From positions 1 through 46,902 of the forward strand of contig JAOHHD010000010.1 in assembly GCA_028117185.1 (NCBI GenBank): a DNA stretch of 46,902 nt, in the 5' to 3' direction. Position 1 is the first letter of the stretch; each line of letters starts with the position of its first letter. This stretch comes from Luminiphilus sp. (lineage in GTDB: Bacteria > Pseudomonadota > Gammaproteobacteria > Pseudomonadales > Halieaceae). Shown here in pieces: positions 24,006 through 33,637 of the stretch. The notes below the pieces were generated by a model, which did not search any database, was not told the origin of the DNA, and saw nothing but the letters and a program-made list of their open reading frames with translations. Position numbers and translations under genes: made by a program.

Positions 24006-25070
24006 TTAGGTCCTGCGAACGAGGAGCCGCCGTTCTAGCTCTCGAATCTGTTGCCGCATATGCTCAAGACTCTGACGTGTAATGACGCTTCTCGTTTCAT
24101 CTTGAATATCACCATCGAGCGCCTTCGCCACCAGCTTAGCGGTCTCGTACATATAATCGAACGCTTTGAGCATGTCGCTAGGGCCCGGCAAGGTCACAAA
24201 AAACATCAACCCTCTCGTCTGCAGCGGCTCCATATTATCAATATCAAATACGCCCGGCTTCATCATATTGGCGACACTAAACTCTATTGCGCCGCGGCCA
24301 GATGTCCGCTCATGCCGATGGAAAAAATCCATATCACCAAAGCGCAAATCATTCGCTAGCAACGTTTCAAGAATAGTGGCGCCAGCAAATCCATCTTCTA
24401 AGCGAGCCACCACATACAATATGAACACATGCGTATTGGCCCCGCGTGGTAAACGTCCATGCTCAGGTAGTTCAGGCTCACCAGCCTCAATCGACTCCAA
24501 CCAATCAACCGTGCCGCTATCATTCGATTCGCCGCTAACGCTGGGCTCATCAGCAGTCGTTACCGGTTTTACAGTGCGACGCCGCGACGCCTCCGCGGCC
24601 GGCGCCGTCGATTCGGCAACTGCAACGAGGGGCTCTGACTTCTCGGTAGTGCCTTGAAAAGCACCTTGAGTAGGAGCTTGACTCGCCCCAGTATCAATCG
24701 GCAGAGGAGAAGCAATCACATCGCTATCATCGGTCTCGGCCGCTACCGCCACATCTATTGGATCAGGATTACCAACCTTCGCAGAATCATCAGCACGGTC
24801 GAGATTCTCATCATCGAGGGGCTCCCAATCATCAGACCCCAAGTCCTCGCCGAGATCGCCTCGGCGGATAATTCGGGCGCCGCCGTTTGGTAGTTCCGTT
24901 AACAAATTAAAGGGTTGCTCTTCACCGAGTGAAGCGCGCTCGATCCTAGCACTCAGCTTCAGCTCAGCCCGCCGCTCTCGCCAGTATCGCCGAACAGCAT
25001 CGATTAGCACGCCCACGATCATCGTGCCGCCAATGATGATCATCCAGTCGCGTATTGAAAGCTGTTCCAT
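24006..25070 (-). CDS. zipA: cell division protein ZipA
   Basis: Membrane tether that binds FtsZ polymers at the Z-ring. The 354 residues have one N-terminal transmembrane helix (about 10-26, IIIGGTMIVGVLIDAV) and a basic patch (RRYWRERRAELKLSARI). A long acidic, Ser/Thr- and Pro-rich linker (about 55-205) follows, then the C-terminal FtsZ-binding domain (about 208-345) with HVFILYVVARLEDGF, FHRHER, FSVANMMKPGVFD and FVTLPGPSD. The domain layout and place between smc and ligA make the call firm. It is 12 bp after smc. Confidence 0.93.
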   Translation of the reverse strand: MEQLSIRDWMIIIGGTMIVGVLIDAVRRYWRERRAELKLSARIERASLGEEQPFNLLTELPNGGARIIRRGDLGEDLGSDDWEPLDDENLDRADDSAKVGNPDPIDVAVAAETDDSDVIASPLPIDTGASQAPTQGAFQGTTEKSEPLVAVAESTAPAAEASRRRTVKPVTTADEPSVSGESNDSGTVDWLESIEAGEPELPEHGRLPRGANTHVFILYVVARLEDGFAGATILETLLANDLRFGDMDFFHRHERTSGRGAIEFSVANMMKPGVFDIDNMEPLQTRGLMFFVTLPGPSDMLKAFDYMYETAKLVAKALDGDIQDETRSVITRQSLEHMRQQIRELERRLLVRRT

Positions 25071-25082
25071 CCAGAGTCCCTC

Positions 25083-28000
25083 CTAACTCGCCGCCAATTG
25101 CGCTGCCTCTTCCACATCCACGGTGACGAGACGGGACACTCCGGGCTCCTGCATCGTGACACCCATTAGCTGATCTGCCGCTTCCATCGTAATTTTGTTG
25201 TGGGTAATAAAAACGAACTGAACTTTTTCTGACATTTCGCGGACCATTCGCGCGTAGCGTCCAACGTTGGCATCATCGAGAGGGGCATCAACCTCATCCA
25301 GCATGCAAAAAGGTGCTGGATTCAACTGAAAAATCGAGAAGACCAGTGCGATCGCCGTCATCGCCTTCTCTCCACCCGACAGCAGATGTATGGTGGAATT
25401 CTTCTTGCCCGGAGGCCGAGCAAAAATAGCGACGCCCGTATCGAGCAAATCGTCCCCTGTCATTTCTAAACAGGCGGTACCGCCACCAAATACCCGCGGA
25501 AATAATTCAGCAAAACCAGTATTAATCTGGTCAAAGGTGTCTTTGAAGCGCTGCCGCGTTTCTTTATCAATTTTTCGAATCGCTGCTCGCAACGTCTCAA
25601 GCGCCGACTCCAAATCTTGATTTTGCGCATCGAGGTACTGCTTGCGCTCAGAAGCTTGCGCGTGCTCGTCAATGGCTGCCAGATTAATGGGTCCCAGACG
25701 ATTGATCCTGGCTTCCGCCCGCACCACTTTATCTTGCCACTCTGACTCGCTCGCTTCTTCCGGTAACGCGGCTGCAATTTCCTGCGGCACCCCGTCTCGC
25801 TTTTCAATTTCAGTTACCAGTGACTCAATCCGCACACCGCTCTCGGCCTCCTGCAGACGATAGCCCTCTATTTCCGCCTGCAGCGCTTGCACAGCCTGAT
25901 CCTGCTCAAGCCGCAGCTTATCGAGTTCCCGCAACTTAGCCTCAATATCGCCAACCCGCGCCCGTTGAACGTTAAGCTCCGCCTCAGCACTGACTCGCTG
26001 ATCGAGTCGCTCCGCTAACTTGGCTTTATTTTCGGCATCAGGGTCCTCTCCAACCGGTAACGTATCGCAAAGCTCAGTCTCTCGTGACTCTAGACTTTCC
26101 CGCTGCAGCTCCATCCTAGAGAGGCTTTCTTTTAATGTGGCCACTTGTGTTACCAAGTTTTGGCATTGCAGTTCGGAGCGCATCAGTTCGTCCGAAGACA
26201 GCCGGGCAGACTCTCGCTGCTCGGATAATGCGTCGGTCAAAGCCACCCGCTCTTTTTGAAGCTTATCCCGCTCGGCTCGGTCAAGATCCATTTGGTCGAG
26301 TGAAGCGCTCAGCGTCTGCCTCGCTTGCGCAAGATGTGCCTGCTCCTGCTCGTATTGCCGACTGCTCTCGTTGATTTCTTCCTGTAATTGATTTCGACGC
26401 TGGATTTGTTGCTCAAGCTTCGTGGCAACTGCCCTTCGCTCCGAGATCCATTCTGCGCGCTCGTTGATCAACTGCTGCAAACTCTGCTGAGTCTGAGAGA
26501 CTGCTTTTTCAAGCGCTCCGCGAGCACTCAGTAGCTCACTGAGTGAGGCCTCTATGGCACTGGCTTCATCGTTACCTGAAGCGAGCGCTGCCTGAATCGA
26601 TTCCAATTGCCCTTGACGGGCAATAATACCAGCCGCTGCATCCGCATCGGATCTGCGTCGGTGCCAGCCGTTCGCCAACCAATGTCCATCCTGAGTCACA
26701 ATAGATTCATGCGGCCCCAGCTCGGCACATCTTTGCCGCGCTTCTGAAAGATCGGCCGCTACCTTGATCGAGTGCAGCCACTGGACAATACCGGCCGGGC
26801 CCTTGACATGCGCCGCTAGGGTCCCGCTGGGGCTATCCCCCGCAGAAGACCCTTGGTCTACCAAAAAGGCACCCGCTGGCAATGCTGCCACGTTCGGCAA
26901 ACTTGCCATGTCCGACGCAGTTAGCACGTGCGCTGACAGTGCCTCACCTAACACCTGCTCAATCGACGCCTCCCACCCCACATCGACCTCCAAGGCAGCA
27001 TAGACAGTCCCTAATGACTGCAGAGATTCCGTCTCTATCCAGTCCGCCAATGCGATGCGCTCACGATCATCCGAGGTGCCCTCTTGCAACGCTGATAGCG
27101 ACGCTATGTGTCCGCGGTTTTCTTGAATGCTGGCTCTTACCGCATCCTGCTGCTGTCGAGCTTGCTCAATGGCGGCTTGAGACTCCGTCAGTTGCTGCTG
27201 CAACTGTTCGATCTCTTCCTCTTTGCGCTGGATATCGCGATCAGCCTTGTCGATATTAGCCTGCAACGGCTCCACTGCTGCGTCACCCTGATCCGTCGCC
27301 AACGACTCCGATTCTACTTTCTGCTGTTGAATACGCTCTTGCAGTTTGATCAGCACCTGTTCGAGATAAACGATACGACTCTGTTGCACTTCAGCCGTCT
27401 GACTTGGACCCTGTGCTCGGTCGTTAAACCCGTCCCAGGACTGGGACCACACTTGCATGGCACGCTCAGCTACTTGCAAATTTTCAGTCGCCGCTTTCGA
27501 GGCGGCCCTGAGCTCATCCAAAGTCGGCTCTGCCCGCTGCAGCTCCTCCTGCCACTTAACCAATTGTTGCTGATCACCCTCGAGGTGTTGCCGGGTTTGT
27601 TGCAGGTTGGAGCGTGTTTGTTCGAGGTCTCGCTGCAACTCACCGCGGCGCTCTTGCGCATATCGCAATGCCTGCTCAATGCGAGTCACCTCACCGCCGA
27701 CGCTGTAGTAATGCTCTTGAGCTGAATGCAGCGCATCGGTCGCTGCTGTCTGATCGGCCCGCGTCGTTTCCGACTGACTAGCGGTGTGAGTGACCTCCGC
27801 CTTGGCCGCCTCGCGCTTGACCTCCAACGAGGCAATTTGTCCCGACACAGCGCCTTTGGACGCCATTAAATTGCGCCACTGAATGGCAAACAACTCACTT
27901 TGCAGCTGCCGTTCTTCGGTCCTTAACTCGGCGTACTTCTCCGCGGCTCGCGCCTGTCGATCCAGGTGCGCGAGATTTCTTTGCAGTTCATCGCGCAGAT

Positions 28001-28586
28001 CAGTCAACCGCTCTAGATTTTCTCCAGTGCGGCGCATCCGATTCTCGGTCTCTTTGCGACGTTCTTTGTATTTCGAAATCCCCGCTGCTTCTTCGATGAA
28101 AACCCGCAGTTCCTCTGGCTTGGATTCGATGAGCCGTGACACGACACCCTGCTCGATAATTGCATAGCTGCGCGGCCCCAATCCGGTGCCCAAAAATAAA
28201 TCCGTAATATCGCGTCGGCGGCACTTTGCGCCGTTTAAGTAATATTCCGACTGAGCCTCTCGGGTGACCACACGTCGCACAGAAATTTCGTTATAGGCCG
28301 CAAATTCGCCTGCAACTTTGCCCTCTGTGTTGTCAAAAATCAGCTCAATAGACGCCTGACTAACCGGCTGGCGACTCGTCGTTCCGTTGAAGATAACGTC
28401 TGTCATGGACTCGCCACGCAACGTCTTTGCAGAGCTTTCGCCCATCACCCATCTCACCGCATCGATGATGTTGGACTTGCCACAACCGTTGGGGCCGACA
28501 ACCGCACACATATTGCCCGGAAATTGCACGGTAGTGAGGTCAACGAAGGATTTAAAACCGGCCAACTTGATGGATTTCAGGCGCAT
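25083..28586 (-). CDS. smc: chromosome segregation protein SMC
   Basis: Condensin ATPase, 1167 residues. Head parts are the N-terminal Walker A GPNGCGKSN (31-39) and the C-terminal signature LLSGGEKAMTA with Walker B FCMLDEVDAPLDDANVGRY. Between them lie two long heptad-rich coiled coils (about 170-490 and 670-1000) around a hinge (about 505-665, with GTVYAALEVDVGWEASIEQVLGE). Many gammaproteobacteria use MukB instead; Pseudomonas-type lineages keep SMC next to zipA and ligA as here. ScpA and ScpB are not in this window. It starts 124 bp after ccmI in the same direction; no clear terminator lies between, so read-through is possible. Confidence 0.97.
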   Translation of the reverse strand: MRLKSIKLAGFKSFVDLTTVQFPGNMCAVVGPNGCGKSNIIDAVRWVMGESSAKTLRGESMTDVIFNGTTSRQPVSQASIELIFDNTEGKVAGEFAAYNEISVRRVVTREAQSEYYLNGAKCRRRDITDLFLGTGLGPRSYAIIEQGVVSRLIESKPEELRVFIEEAAGISKYKERRKETENRMRRTGENLERLTDLRDELQRNLAHLDRQARAAEKYAELRTEERQLQSELFAIQWRNLMASKGAVSGQIASLEVKREAAKAEVTHTASQSETTRADQTAATDALHSAQEHYYSVGGEVTRIEQALRYAQERRGELQRDLEQTRSNLQQTRQHLEGDQQQLVKWQEELQRAEPTLDELRAASKAATENLQVAERAMQVWSQSWDGFNDRAQGPSQTAEVQQSRIVYLEQVLIKLQERIQQQKVESESLATDQGDAAVEPLQANIDKADRDIQRKEEEIEQLQQQLTESQAAIEQARQQQDAVRASIQENRGHIASLSALQEGTSDDRERIALADWIETESLQSLGTVYAALEVDVGWEASIEQVLGEALSAHVLTASDMASLPNVAALPAGAFLVDQGSSAGDSPSGTLAAHVKGPAGIVQWLHSIKVAADLSEARQRCAELGPHESIVTQDGHWLANGWHRRRSDADAAAGIIARQGQLESIQAALASGNDEASAIEASLSELLSARGALEKAVSQTQQSLQQLINERAEWISERRAVATKLEQQIQRRNQLQEEINESSRQYEQEQAHLAQARQTLSASLDQMDLDRAERDKLQKERVALTDALSEQRESARLSSDELMRSELQCQNLVTQVATLKESLSRMELQRESLESRETELCDTLPVGEDPDAENKAKLAERLDQRVSAEAELNVQRARVGDIEAKLRELDKLRLEQDQAVQALQAEIEGYRLQEAESGVRIESLVTEIEKRDGVPQEIAAALPEEASESEWQDKVVRAEARINRLGPINLAAIDEHAQASERKQYLDAQNQDLESALETLRAAIRKIDKETRQRFKDTFDQINTGFAELFPRVFGGGTACLEMTGDDLLDTGVAIFARPPGKKNSTIHLLSGGEKAMTAIALVFSIFQLNPAPFCMLDEVDAPLDDANVGRYARMVREMSEKVQFVFITHNKITMEAADQLMGVTMQEPGVSRLVTVDVEEAAQLAAS

Positions 28587-28710
28587 TTATTTATCCGGAT
28601 ACCTGTCAGGTTCGCTGTCGACACGTGATACATCGAAGCGAGCTAAAAACACAAGATGTAGTGTATATGCTTCCGAGCAACAACACTATGGCTGATGCTG
28701 AATTAGCCCG

Positions 28711-29910
28711 CTATTGGTCCCCTAAGGTGATGACAACCGGCTCGGCAACCCCCACTGTCACGGCATCAACCCGACCCCAATACAGTGCGTTGTCACGGCC
28801 AGGCTGGCCATCAATCGACACCTGAACCTCTATCGATACGGCCTCGACCTCAGATATCAGCTGGCCTGCCATCGATTGTCGATCATCTAGTCTTACCGCC
28901 ATCGGCCAACGCTCTGCTTGAACGCGACTGACCGCGATAGGCATACCCTGCTCAGCACCTGCTGCGCGTGCCAGCACGAACACCACCGACCCTGCAGGCG
29001 GCACAGGCGCGCCCTCAGACGGCCTGACCATCACATCGACACCCAGCGAACCAGCTGGCGCAGCGGATGGCGCTTCAGGTGAATCGTCAGCCAGCAATGA
29101 GGGTGCCTCACCTAACGCCACTCGCGCGCGTTCGATAATCTGTGCCAACATCGTGTAGCCCGGAGAACCGGGTGGTTCCAGCGCTTGCAGGCGCTCCCAA
29201 TACTTAACCGCGGCGCGAAAGTCGGCCTCCTCAAACGCAGCCATACCCAACGTCGCCAGCGCTGCCGGTTCCGCAGTATTCACCGCCAGCGCCTGCTCTG
29301 CCCGTGCGCGCGCTGTGGCACTGAGTTGGCGATCATTGGCGAGAAATTCTGCTTGAGCAGCCTTACCTAAAATTTCAGGCGCCGTCGCACCCATCACCAC
29401 GAGCCGATCAAAGTACTCGAACGCCGCCGCCGGATCATTGCCCGACAAGTAATACTCTCCCAGCAACAGCGCATAATCTGCATTAGCGGGCCTCGCCTCT
29501 GCGCGGGTCTCAATCCGCGATATCAGGGCGATAATATCGGCCGGCTGAGCGCGCTCAACATCTGATAACGCTCGGGCAATATTGACATCCTCCCAGCCTC
29601 CTAATCGCTGGTAAAGCAGCACTACAGATAGCGTTAAGATCACGATACCCGCCCACTGCGCGGCTTTAGACGGGATGACAGAATCCATTGAGCTCGGCAA
29701 CTCATCGACGATGCCATCCTCGATGAGCCGCAGTGCGGCATCCTGCTGCAACTGCGCTGACTCCTCCGCTAACTCGCGTTGCCTGAGACGCAGCCAGTCT
29801 TCATTCGTTTCTGCGGGGTAGTCTCGTTGCCAATACCGGGGCAACATTGTTACCCACACTATCGCGCCGAGTAACAGCGCCGCTGCTGCGATCCAAAAAT
29901 AATCGATCAA
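28711..29910 (-). CDS. ccmI: cytochrome c biogenesis protein CcmI
   Basis: Membrane-bound TPR protein that hands apocytochrome c to the CcmF/H heme ligation complex. The 399 residues have transmembrane helices at about 4-22 and 85-102, with an Arg/Glu/Gln-rich cytosolic loop containing a heptad pattern between them. A periplasmic TPR region follows (about 115-270, including YALLLGEYYLSGNDPAAAFEYF in shorter repeats), then a C-terminal beta-rich domain ending VVITLGDQ. The two-part CcmI-1/CcmI-2 layout matches alpha- and gammaproteobacterial CycH. It overlaps ccmH by 4 bp and is the last gene of the ccm operon. Confidence 0.9.
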   Translation of the reverse strand: MIDYFWIAAAALLLGAIVWVTMLPRYWQRDYPAETNEDWLRLRQRELAEESAQLQQDAALRLIEDGIVDELPSSMDSVIPSKAAQWAGIVILTLSVVLLYQRLGGWEDVNIARALSDVERAQPADIIALISRIETRAEARPANADYALLLGEYYLSGNDPAAAFEYFDRLVVMGATAPEILGKAAQAEFLANDRQLSATARARAEQALAVNTAEPAALATLGMAAFEEADFRAAVKYWERLQALEPPGSPGYTMLAQIIERARVALGEAPSLLADDSPEAPSAAPAGSLGVDVMVRPSEGAPVPPAGSVVFVLARAAGAEQGMPIAVSRVQAERWPMAVRLDDRQSMAGQLISEVEAVSIEVQVSIDGQPGRDNALYWGRVDAVTVGVAEPVVITLGDQ

Positions 29911-30359
29911 GGGAGCCGGTCCTCAAGCAATCGATTGACGTGCTCACGCTCGGCAGCTGTCAGCTCGGGCTCAGGATGATAACTTTTTTTGCGAAAGTGA
30001 CCCGCCAGCCCGAAACCACCCAGCACCAAAAGTAGCACAGGTGACCACCACAAGAGGGCCGTCTGGCGATCAACCTCAGGGCGATAGCGAACGAATTGAC
30101 CGTAGCGCGCGACCATAAAATCGAGAATTTGTGCATCGCTTTGACCGGCCTCTAACTGCTCATACAGCACCACTCGCAAATCGCGAGCAATGGGCGCATT
30201 AGAGTCTGCGATATTTTGATTCTGACATTTGGGACAGCGCAACTCCTGACTTAATAGGTGGTATCGGGAGGCCAAGTCAGGGGAAGAGAATTCATACGTT
30301 TCAATGACCGCCCACGCCGAAGAGGACATCAGAATCAGCGCGCAAAGCAAACGGCCCAT
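29907..30359 (-). CDS. ccmH: cytochrome c maturation protein CcmH (CcmL type)
   Basis: Periplasmic thiol-disulfide protein that keeps the CXXCH motif of apocytochrome c reduced and delivers it for heme attachment. Of 150 residues, the first 17 form a signal peptide (cleaved after SSAWA). The redox motif LRCPKCQNQNI (C42, C45) is perfectly conserved, followed by the three-helix bundle and one C-terminal transmembrane segment (about 104-121). Only the N-terminal CcmH domain is present; the TPR part is the separate ccmI. It overlaps both neighbours (TAATG with ccmG, ATGA with ccmI). Confidence 0.94.
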   Translation of the reverse strand: MGRLLCALILMSSSAWAVIETYEFSSPDLASRYHLLSQELRCPKCQNQNIADSNAPIARDLRVVLYEQLEAGQSDAQILDFMVARYGQFVRYRPEVDRQTALLWWSPVLLLVLGGFGLAGHFRKKSYHPEPELTAAEREHVNRLLEDRLP

Positions 30360-30913
30360 TATTCACCGCCCTCCACCGAACCTGCTTGAGCCACCCTTGC
30401 AGAGGTTGTAAACCACTGGCTGATGTCTCGCTCGAACACCGCCTCGTCAAGTACGCCCACATGCCGATGCAAAATGACGCCATCCGGCCCTAAGACATAC
30501 GTTTCAGGGGCGCCGTATACGCCCAGATCAAGACCCACAGTCCCGTCGCCGTCAGCGATATTCAGACGATAAGGATCTCCAAGCTCAGCAAGCCATTGCC
30601 GTGCCTTCTCTGAGTCATCTTTATAGTTAAGCCCGTAAATAGGGACACCCTGCTCCGCCAGTGTCAGCAGATACGGATGCTCAACACGGCAAGAATAGCA
30701 CCACGTCGCCCACACATTGACCAGCGCAGGCCGAGGTCGCAGCGCCGACGCGCCAATGATTTCCTCGGTCATAAGCTCTGGCTGACTAAAGTCAGGAAAA
30801 GGCTGACCTAGGCGGGCTGCCGGCAGGGCCGTTGGATCAATAGACAGTCCCTTGAAAAGCAATAACGCCAGCAGTGCAAAGGCGGCTAATGGAATGAATC
30901 GCTTAACTCGCAA
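30359..30913 (-). CDS. ccmG: thiol:disulfide interchange protein CcmG (DsbE)
   Basis: Membrane-anchored periplasmic thioredoxin that takes electrons from DsbD/CcdA and reduces CcmH or apocytochrome c. Of 184 residues, the first 20 or so form the anchor; the thioredoxin fold follows with the active site WATWCYSCRVEHP (C72, C75). Downstream GLNYKDDSE, GAPETYVLGPDG and the cis-proline context are typical of DsbE/CcmG. It overlaps ccmF by 11 bp and ccmH by 1 bp, which fits a tightly coupled operon. Confidence 0.95.
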   Translation of the reverse strand: MRVKRFIPLAAFALLALLLFKGLSIDPTALPAARLGQPFPDFSQPELMTEEIIGASALRPRPALVNVWATWCYSCRVEHPYLLTLAEQGVPIYGLNYKDDSEKARQWLAELGDPYRLNIADGDGTVGLDLGVYGAPETYVLGPDGVILHRHVGVLDEAVFERDISQWFTTSARVAQAGSVEGGE

Positions 30914-32882
30914 GCCCGGTCGCCTCCGCTACCGTGGCTGTATGCCGCGCTGACTGCCTGCGGTAGCGTCTGTCTGCGACTGTCACAAGCGCACCAAAGC
31001 CGATGAATGCACCCCCCAGCCATAACCAGCGCACCATGGGTTTAAACTGTAGTCGCACCGCCCAGGCACCGGCTTCGATCGGTTCACCTAGCGCGATGTA
31101 AAGGTCGCGCCAAATGCTCGCGTCAATGGCGGCCTCCGTCATCATTTGCCCGCTCGCAAAGTAACGGCGCTTTTCGGGAACCAATGTCGCAATAATCTTA
31201 TCTCCCTGAGTCACCTCAAAAACTGCCTGATCTGCCATATAGTTGGGTCCCGCCTGACGGGATAGACCCGTCAACTCAAACCGATACCCGCCGAGTAATT
31301 CAACGTCTCCCACTTCCATAAGCAGATCACGCTCTTCGTTTAACTGGGTCACCACTACCGCGCCCATTACCACCGCCGCAAAACCCAAATGCGCCATCGC
31401 CATCCCCAGGAAACTCGGGGTTAACGCCTGCCACCTCAACCCATAGCCAGAGCCCGCCCCTAGACGACGCCACAAGTCTTTCAATACGCCCATCACCACC
31501 CATCCCGAGAGCAGCACAGCCATGGCGATCCAAACATTAAAAGGCCCTCCAAAAAGTAGCGGCACCGCCAGCGCAAACACCACCACCGCTGCTCCCGGAA
31601 CGAGCAACTCGTGCAGCCAGCGAGCAGCGGAATCCTCACGCCATCGCGACAGAGGCCCAATGGCCATAAAGGGCATGACCAATGCCATTAAAGGGACGAA
31701 CACCGCGTTGAAATAAGGGGGGCCCACAGAGTATTTGCCCAACGAAAACGCATCCATCACCAACGGGAAAAGTGTGCCGAGCAGCACAATGATGGTGGAT
31801 ACCGTGAAAACGAGGTTGTTGACCATCAGTAGCGATTCTCGTGACACCACCGTGTAATTAATGCGGCTCGCCACCGTGGGGGCTCTGAGGGCATACAATA
31901 GCAACGAACCGCCAATGACCAGTGCGAGAAATATCAAAATAAATAGCCCGCGCTCTGGATCAGAGGCAAAGGCATGGACGCTGGTTAGGACCCCCGAGCG
32001 CACCAAAAATGTCCCCAGCAATGACAATGAAAAAGCGAAAATGGCGAGCAATACTGTCCACGCCCGAAACACCCCTCGTTTCTCAGTGACAGCGAGGCTG
32101 TGCACCAAAGCCGTGCCCATTAACCAAGGCATGAAGGAGGCGTTCTCAACCGGATCCCAGAACCACCAGCCACCCCATCCTAATTCGTAATAAGCCCACC
32201 AGCTTCCCAGCATGATCCCCAGTGACAAAAATCCCCAGGCTACATTGGTCCATGGACGCGACCATCTCGCCCACGAGGCATCCAATCTGCCCCCCAACAA
32301 TGCCGCGATCGCAAAAGCGAAAGGCACCGATAATCCAACGTAGCCCATGTATAACAACGGCGGATGAATAATGAGTCCAGGGTCCTGAAGCAGCGGATTT
32401 AAGTCATTGCCGTCGAGGGGTATGTTAGGCAGCAAGCGCTCGAAGGGATTCGAGGTGAGGAGGGAGAAAGCAAGAAACCCGATCGCGATCATGCCCATCA
32501 CGCTCAAGACACGAGCAACCATCACGCTTGGCAGCCCCTGACTGAACCATGACACCGCCGCCATCCATCCAGATAGTATGAGCACCCACAATAAAAGGGA
32601 GCCTTCGTGGTTACCCCACAAAGCAGAAAACTTAAAGATGGCCGGCAGCAAGCTGTTTGAGTTTGCTGCGACGACAGCGACTGAAAAGTCATCGTTGAGG
32701 AAACTGATAGCGAGCATGCCAAAGGCAATCGACACAAACACCAGGACGCCCAGTGCCAGAGTGGGCGCGAGATTCATCGCAGCACTATTCCCGCGCATCG
32801 CTCCCCACATCGGTATCACTGCGAGGCCCATCGCGAAGACGAAGGCGATAATGAGGGCGAGGTGTCCTATTTCTGGGATCAT
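30903..32882 (-). CDS. ccmF: heme lyase subunit CcmF
   Basis: Large integral-membrane subunit of the cytochrome c heme lyase. The 659 residues (E. coli 647) form about fifteen transmembrane helices. They include the tryptophan-rich WWD domain (about 235-255, WGGWWFWDPVENASF), which contacts heme, and flanking conserved histidines in the periplasmic loops (NHEGS near 91, HPPLLYMGYVG near 173). It receives heme from CcmE and attaches it to the CXXCH of apocytochrome. It overlaps ccmE by 4 bp and ccmG by 11 bp. Confidence 0.97.
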   Translation of the reverse strand: MIPEIGHLALIIAFVFAMGLAVIPMWGAMRGNSAAMNLAPTLALGVLVFVSIAFGMLAISFLNDDFSVAVVAANSNSLLPAIFKFSALWGNHEGSLLLWVLILSGWMAAVSWFSQGLPSVMVARVLSVMGMIAIGFLAFSLLTSNPFERLLPNIPLDGNDLNPLLQDPGLIIHPPLLYMGYVGLSVPFAFAIAALLGGRLDASWARWSRPWTNVAWGFLSLGIMLGSWWAYYELGWGGWWFWDPVENASFMPWLMGTALVHSLAVTEKRGVFRAWTVLLAIFAFSLSLLGTFLVRSGVLTSVHAFASDPERGLFILIFLALVIGGSLLLYALRAPTVASRINYTVVSRESLLMVNNLVFTVSTIIVLLGTLFPLVMDAFSLGKYSVGPPYFNAVFVPLMALVMPFMAIGPLSRWREDSAARWLHELLVPGAAVVVFALAVPLLFGGPFNVWIAMAVLLSGWVVMGVLKDLWRRLGAGSGYGLRWQALTPSFLGMAMAHLGFAAVVMGAVVVTQLNEERDLLMEVGDVELLGGYRFELTGLSRQAGPNYMADQAVFEVTQGDKIIATLVPEKRRYFASGQMMTEAAIDASIWRDLYIALGEPIEAGAWAVRLQFKPMVRWLWLGGAFIGFGALVTVADRRYRRQSARHTATVAEATGLAS

Positions 32883-33331
32883 GGCTGGTACGGCGCGGCG
32901 GAGCGTGGCGTATTCCCTTCGAGCGCCGCGGCAACCTCAGGAGGCATATAATTTTCATCATGCTTCGCCAGTACCTGCGTCGCAATCAACACACCCTTTT
33001 CGTCGAGCTGACCCTCAGCGACGATACCCTCACCCTCCGCGAATAAGTCTGGCAAGATACCACTGAAGCGAATAGCGACCGACGCTTTGTAATCCGTCAC
33101 CCAAAAGGTGGTGTCGAGCTCATCGGCGCTACGTTCAATACTGCCCTCCACCACCATTCCCCCCAGCCGGATAGTGCGATCGACCGGCGCCTTGCCCGCC
33201 ACGACTTCAGCCGGCGGATAGAACAAATTGATGTTATCTCTCAGTGCGTAAGCCGCCAAACCAATGGCGGTGCTCGAGAGCATCACCACAAGGCTCACCA
33301 AAATGAGGCGTTGTTTTCGCGCAGGGTGCAT
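32879..33331 (-). CDS. ccmE: heme chaperone CcmE
   Basis: Periplasmic heme carrier anchored by one N-terminal helix (about 9-29). The 150-residue product has the beta-barrel core (GGMVVEGSI, VTDYKASVAIRFSGILPDLF, GEGIVAEGQL) and the HxxxY motif in AKHDENYMP, where H124 binds heme covalently and Y128 is the axial partner. The ATG follows GGAGGG. Unlike E. coli, where ccmD and ccmE overlap, 120 bp separate the two genes here. Confidence 0.96.
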   Translation of the reverse strand: MHPARKQRLILVSLVVMLSSTAIGLAAYALRDNINLFYPPAEVVAGKAPVDRTIRLGGMVVEGSIERSADELDTTFWVTDYKASVAIRFSGILPDLFAEGEGIVAEGQLDEKGVLIATQVLAKHDENYMPPEVAAALEGNTPRSAAPYQP

Positions 33332-33332
33332 T

Positions 33333-33451
33333 TCAGTCCCTCCACCCGGTGGCGGATCGCTTAGCAGTGACTGCCTTAATGGATTGATATGTCATAGTGC
33401 CCGCGCCTTTCAATGAGCCTTCTCGCTGAGAAGGCAGAGTGTTACCCGTAT
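33333..33451 (-). other. ccmD-ccmE spacer with hairpin and a possible 20-codon frame
   Basis: An 8-bp perfect hairpin (GCCTTCTC 33417-33424, GAGAAGGC 33428-33435, 3-nt loop) has no T-run after it on the minus strand, so it is not an ordinary terminator. Downstream an ATG at 33395 opens a 20-codon frame ending TGA at 33333, just before the ccmE ATG, with the ccmE ribosome site inside it. It may be a leader or a processing site, or meaningless. Confidence 0.35.
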
Positions 33452-33637
33452 TTATAGCCGATTGTCATCGATTTGCCGTCGCTGGTCCGCGATGACCCAT
33501 CGCAAGTGCCGACGAAAGCGTGCCAGCGGCAACCAAACCATCAACACTAAAGCCATCGCGGTCAGTGCGTAAGCCAACCAAACATAGCCACCATGACCAT
33601 CCATATGCCATGCCGCAGCAAGGGATTCAAAATACAT
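33452..33637 (-). CDS. ccmD: heme exporter protein D
   Basis: Tiny membrane protein that stabilises the CcmABC complex and helps release holo-CcmE. The 61 residues from ATG 33637 have a short periplasmic start containing the family's HGGYVW motif, one transmembrane helix (about 18-38) and an Arg-rich cytosolic tail. The start overlaps the ccmC stop as TGATG. A 10-residue longer frame upstream would lie inside ccmC and is not needed. Identification rests on position, topology and the HGGYVWLAYA motif. Confidence 0.88.
   Translation of the reverse strand: MYFESLAAAWHMDGHGGYVWLAYALTAMALVLMVWLPLARFRRHLRWVIADQRRQIDDNRL

Noticed and set aside
27108..27725. 205-codon Leu-rich plus-strand frame inside smc
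   Set aside because: Antisense of the Gln/Glu-rich coiled coil gives Leu-rich sequence; not a membrane protein.
28587..28710. Possible gene or promoter in the ccmI-smc gap
   Set aside because: A plus-strand frame here only runs antisense into ccmI; TATACA on the minus strand lacks a -35. Nothing firm seen.
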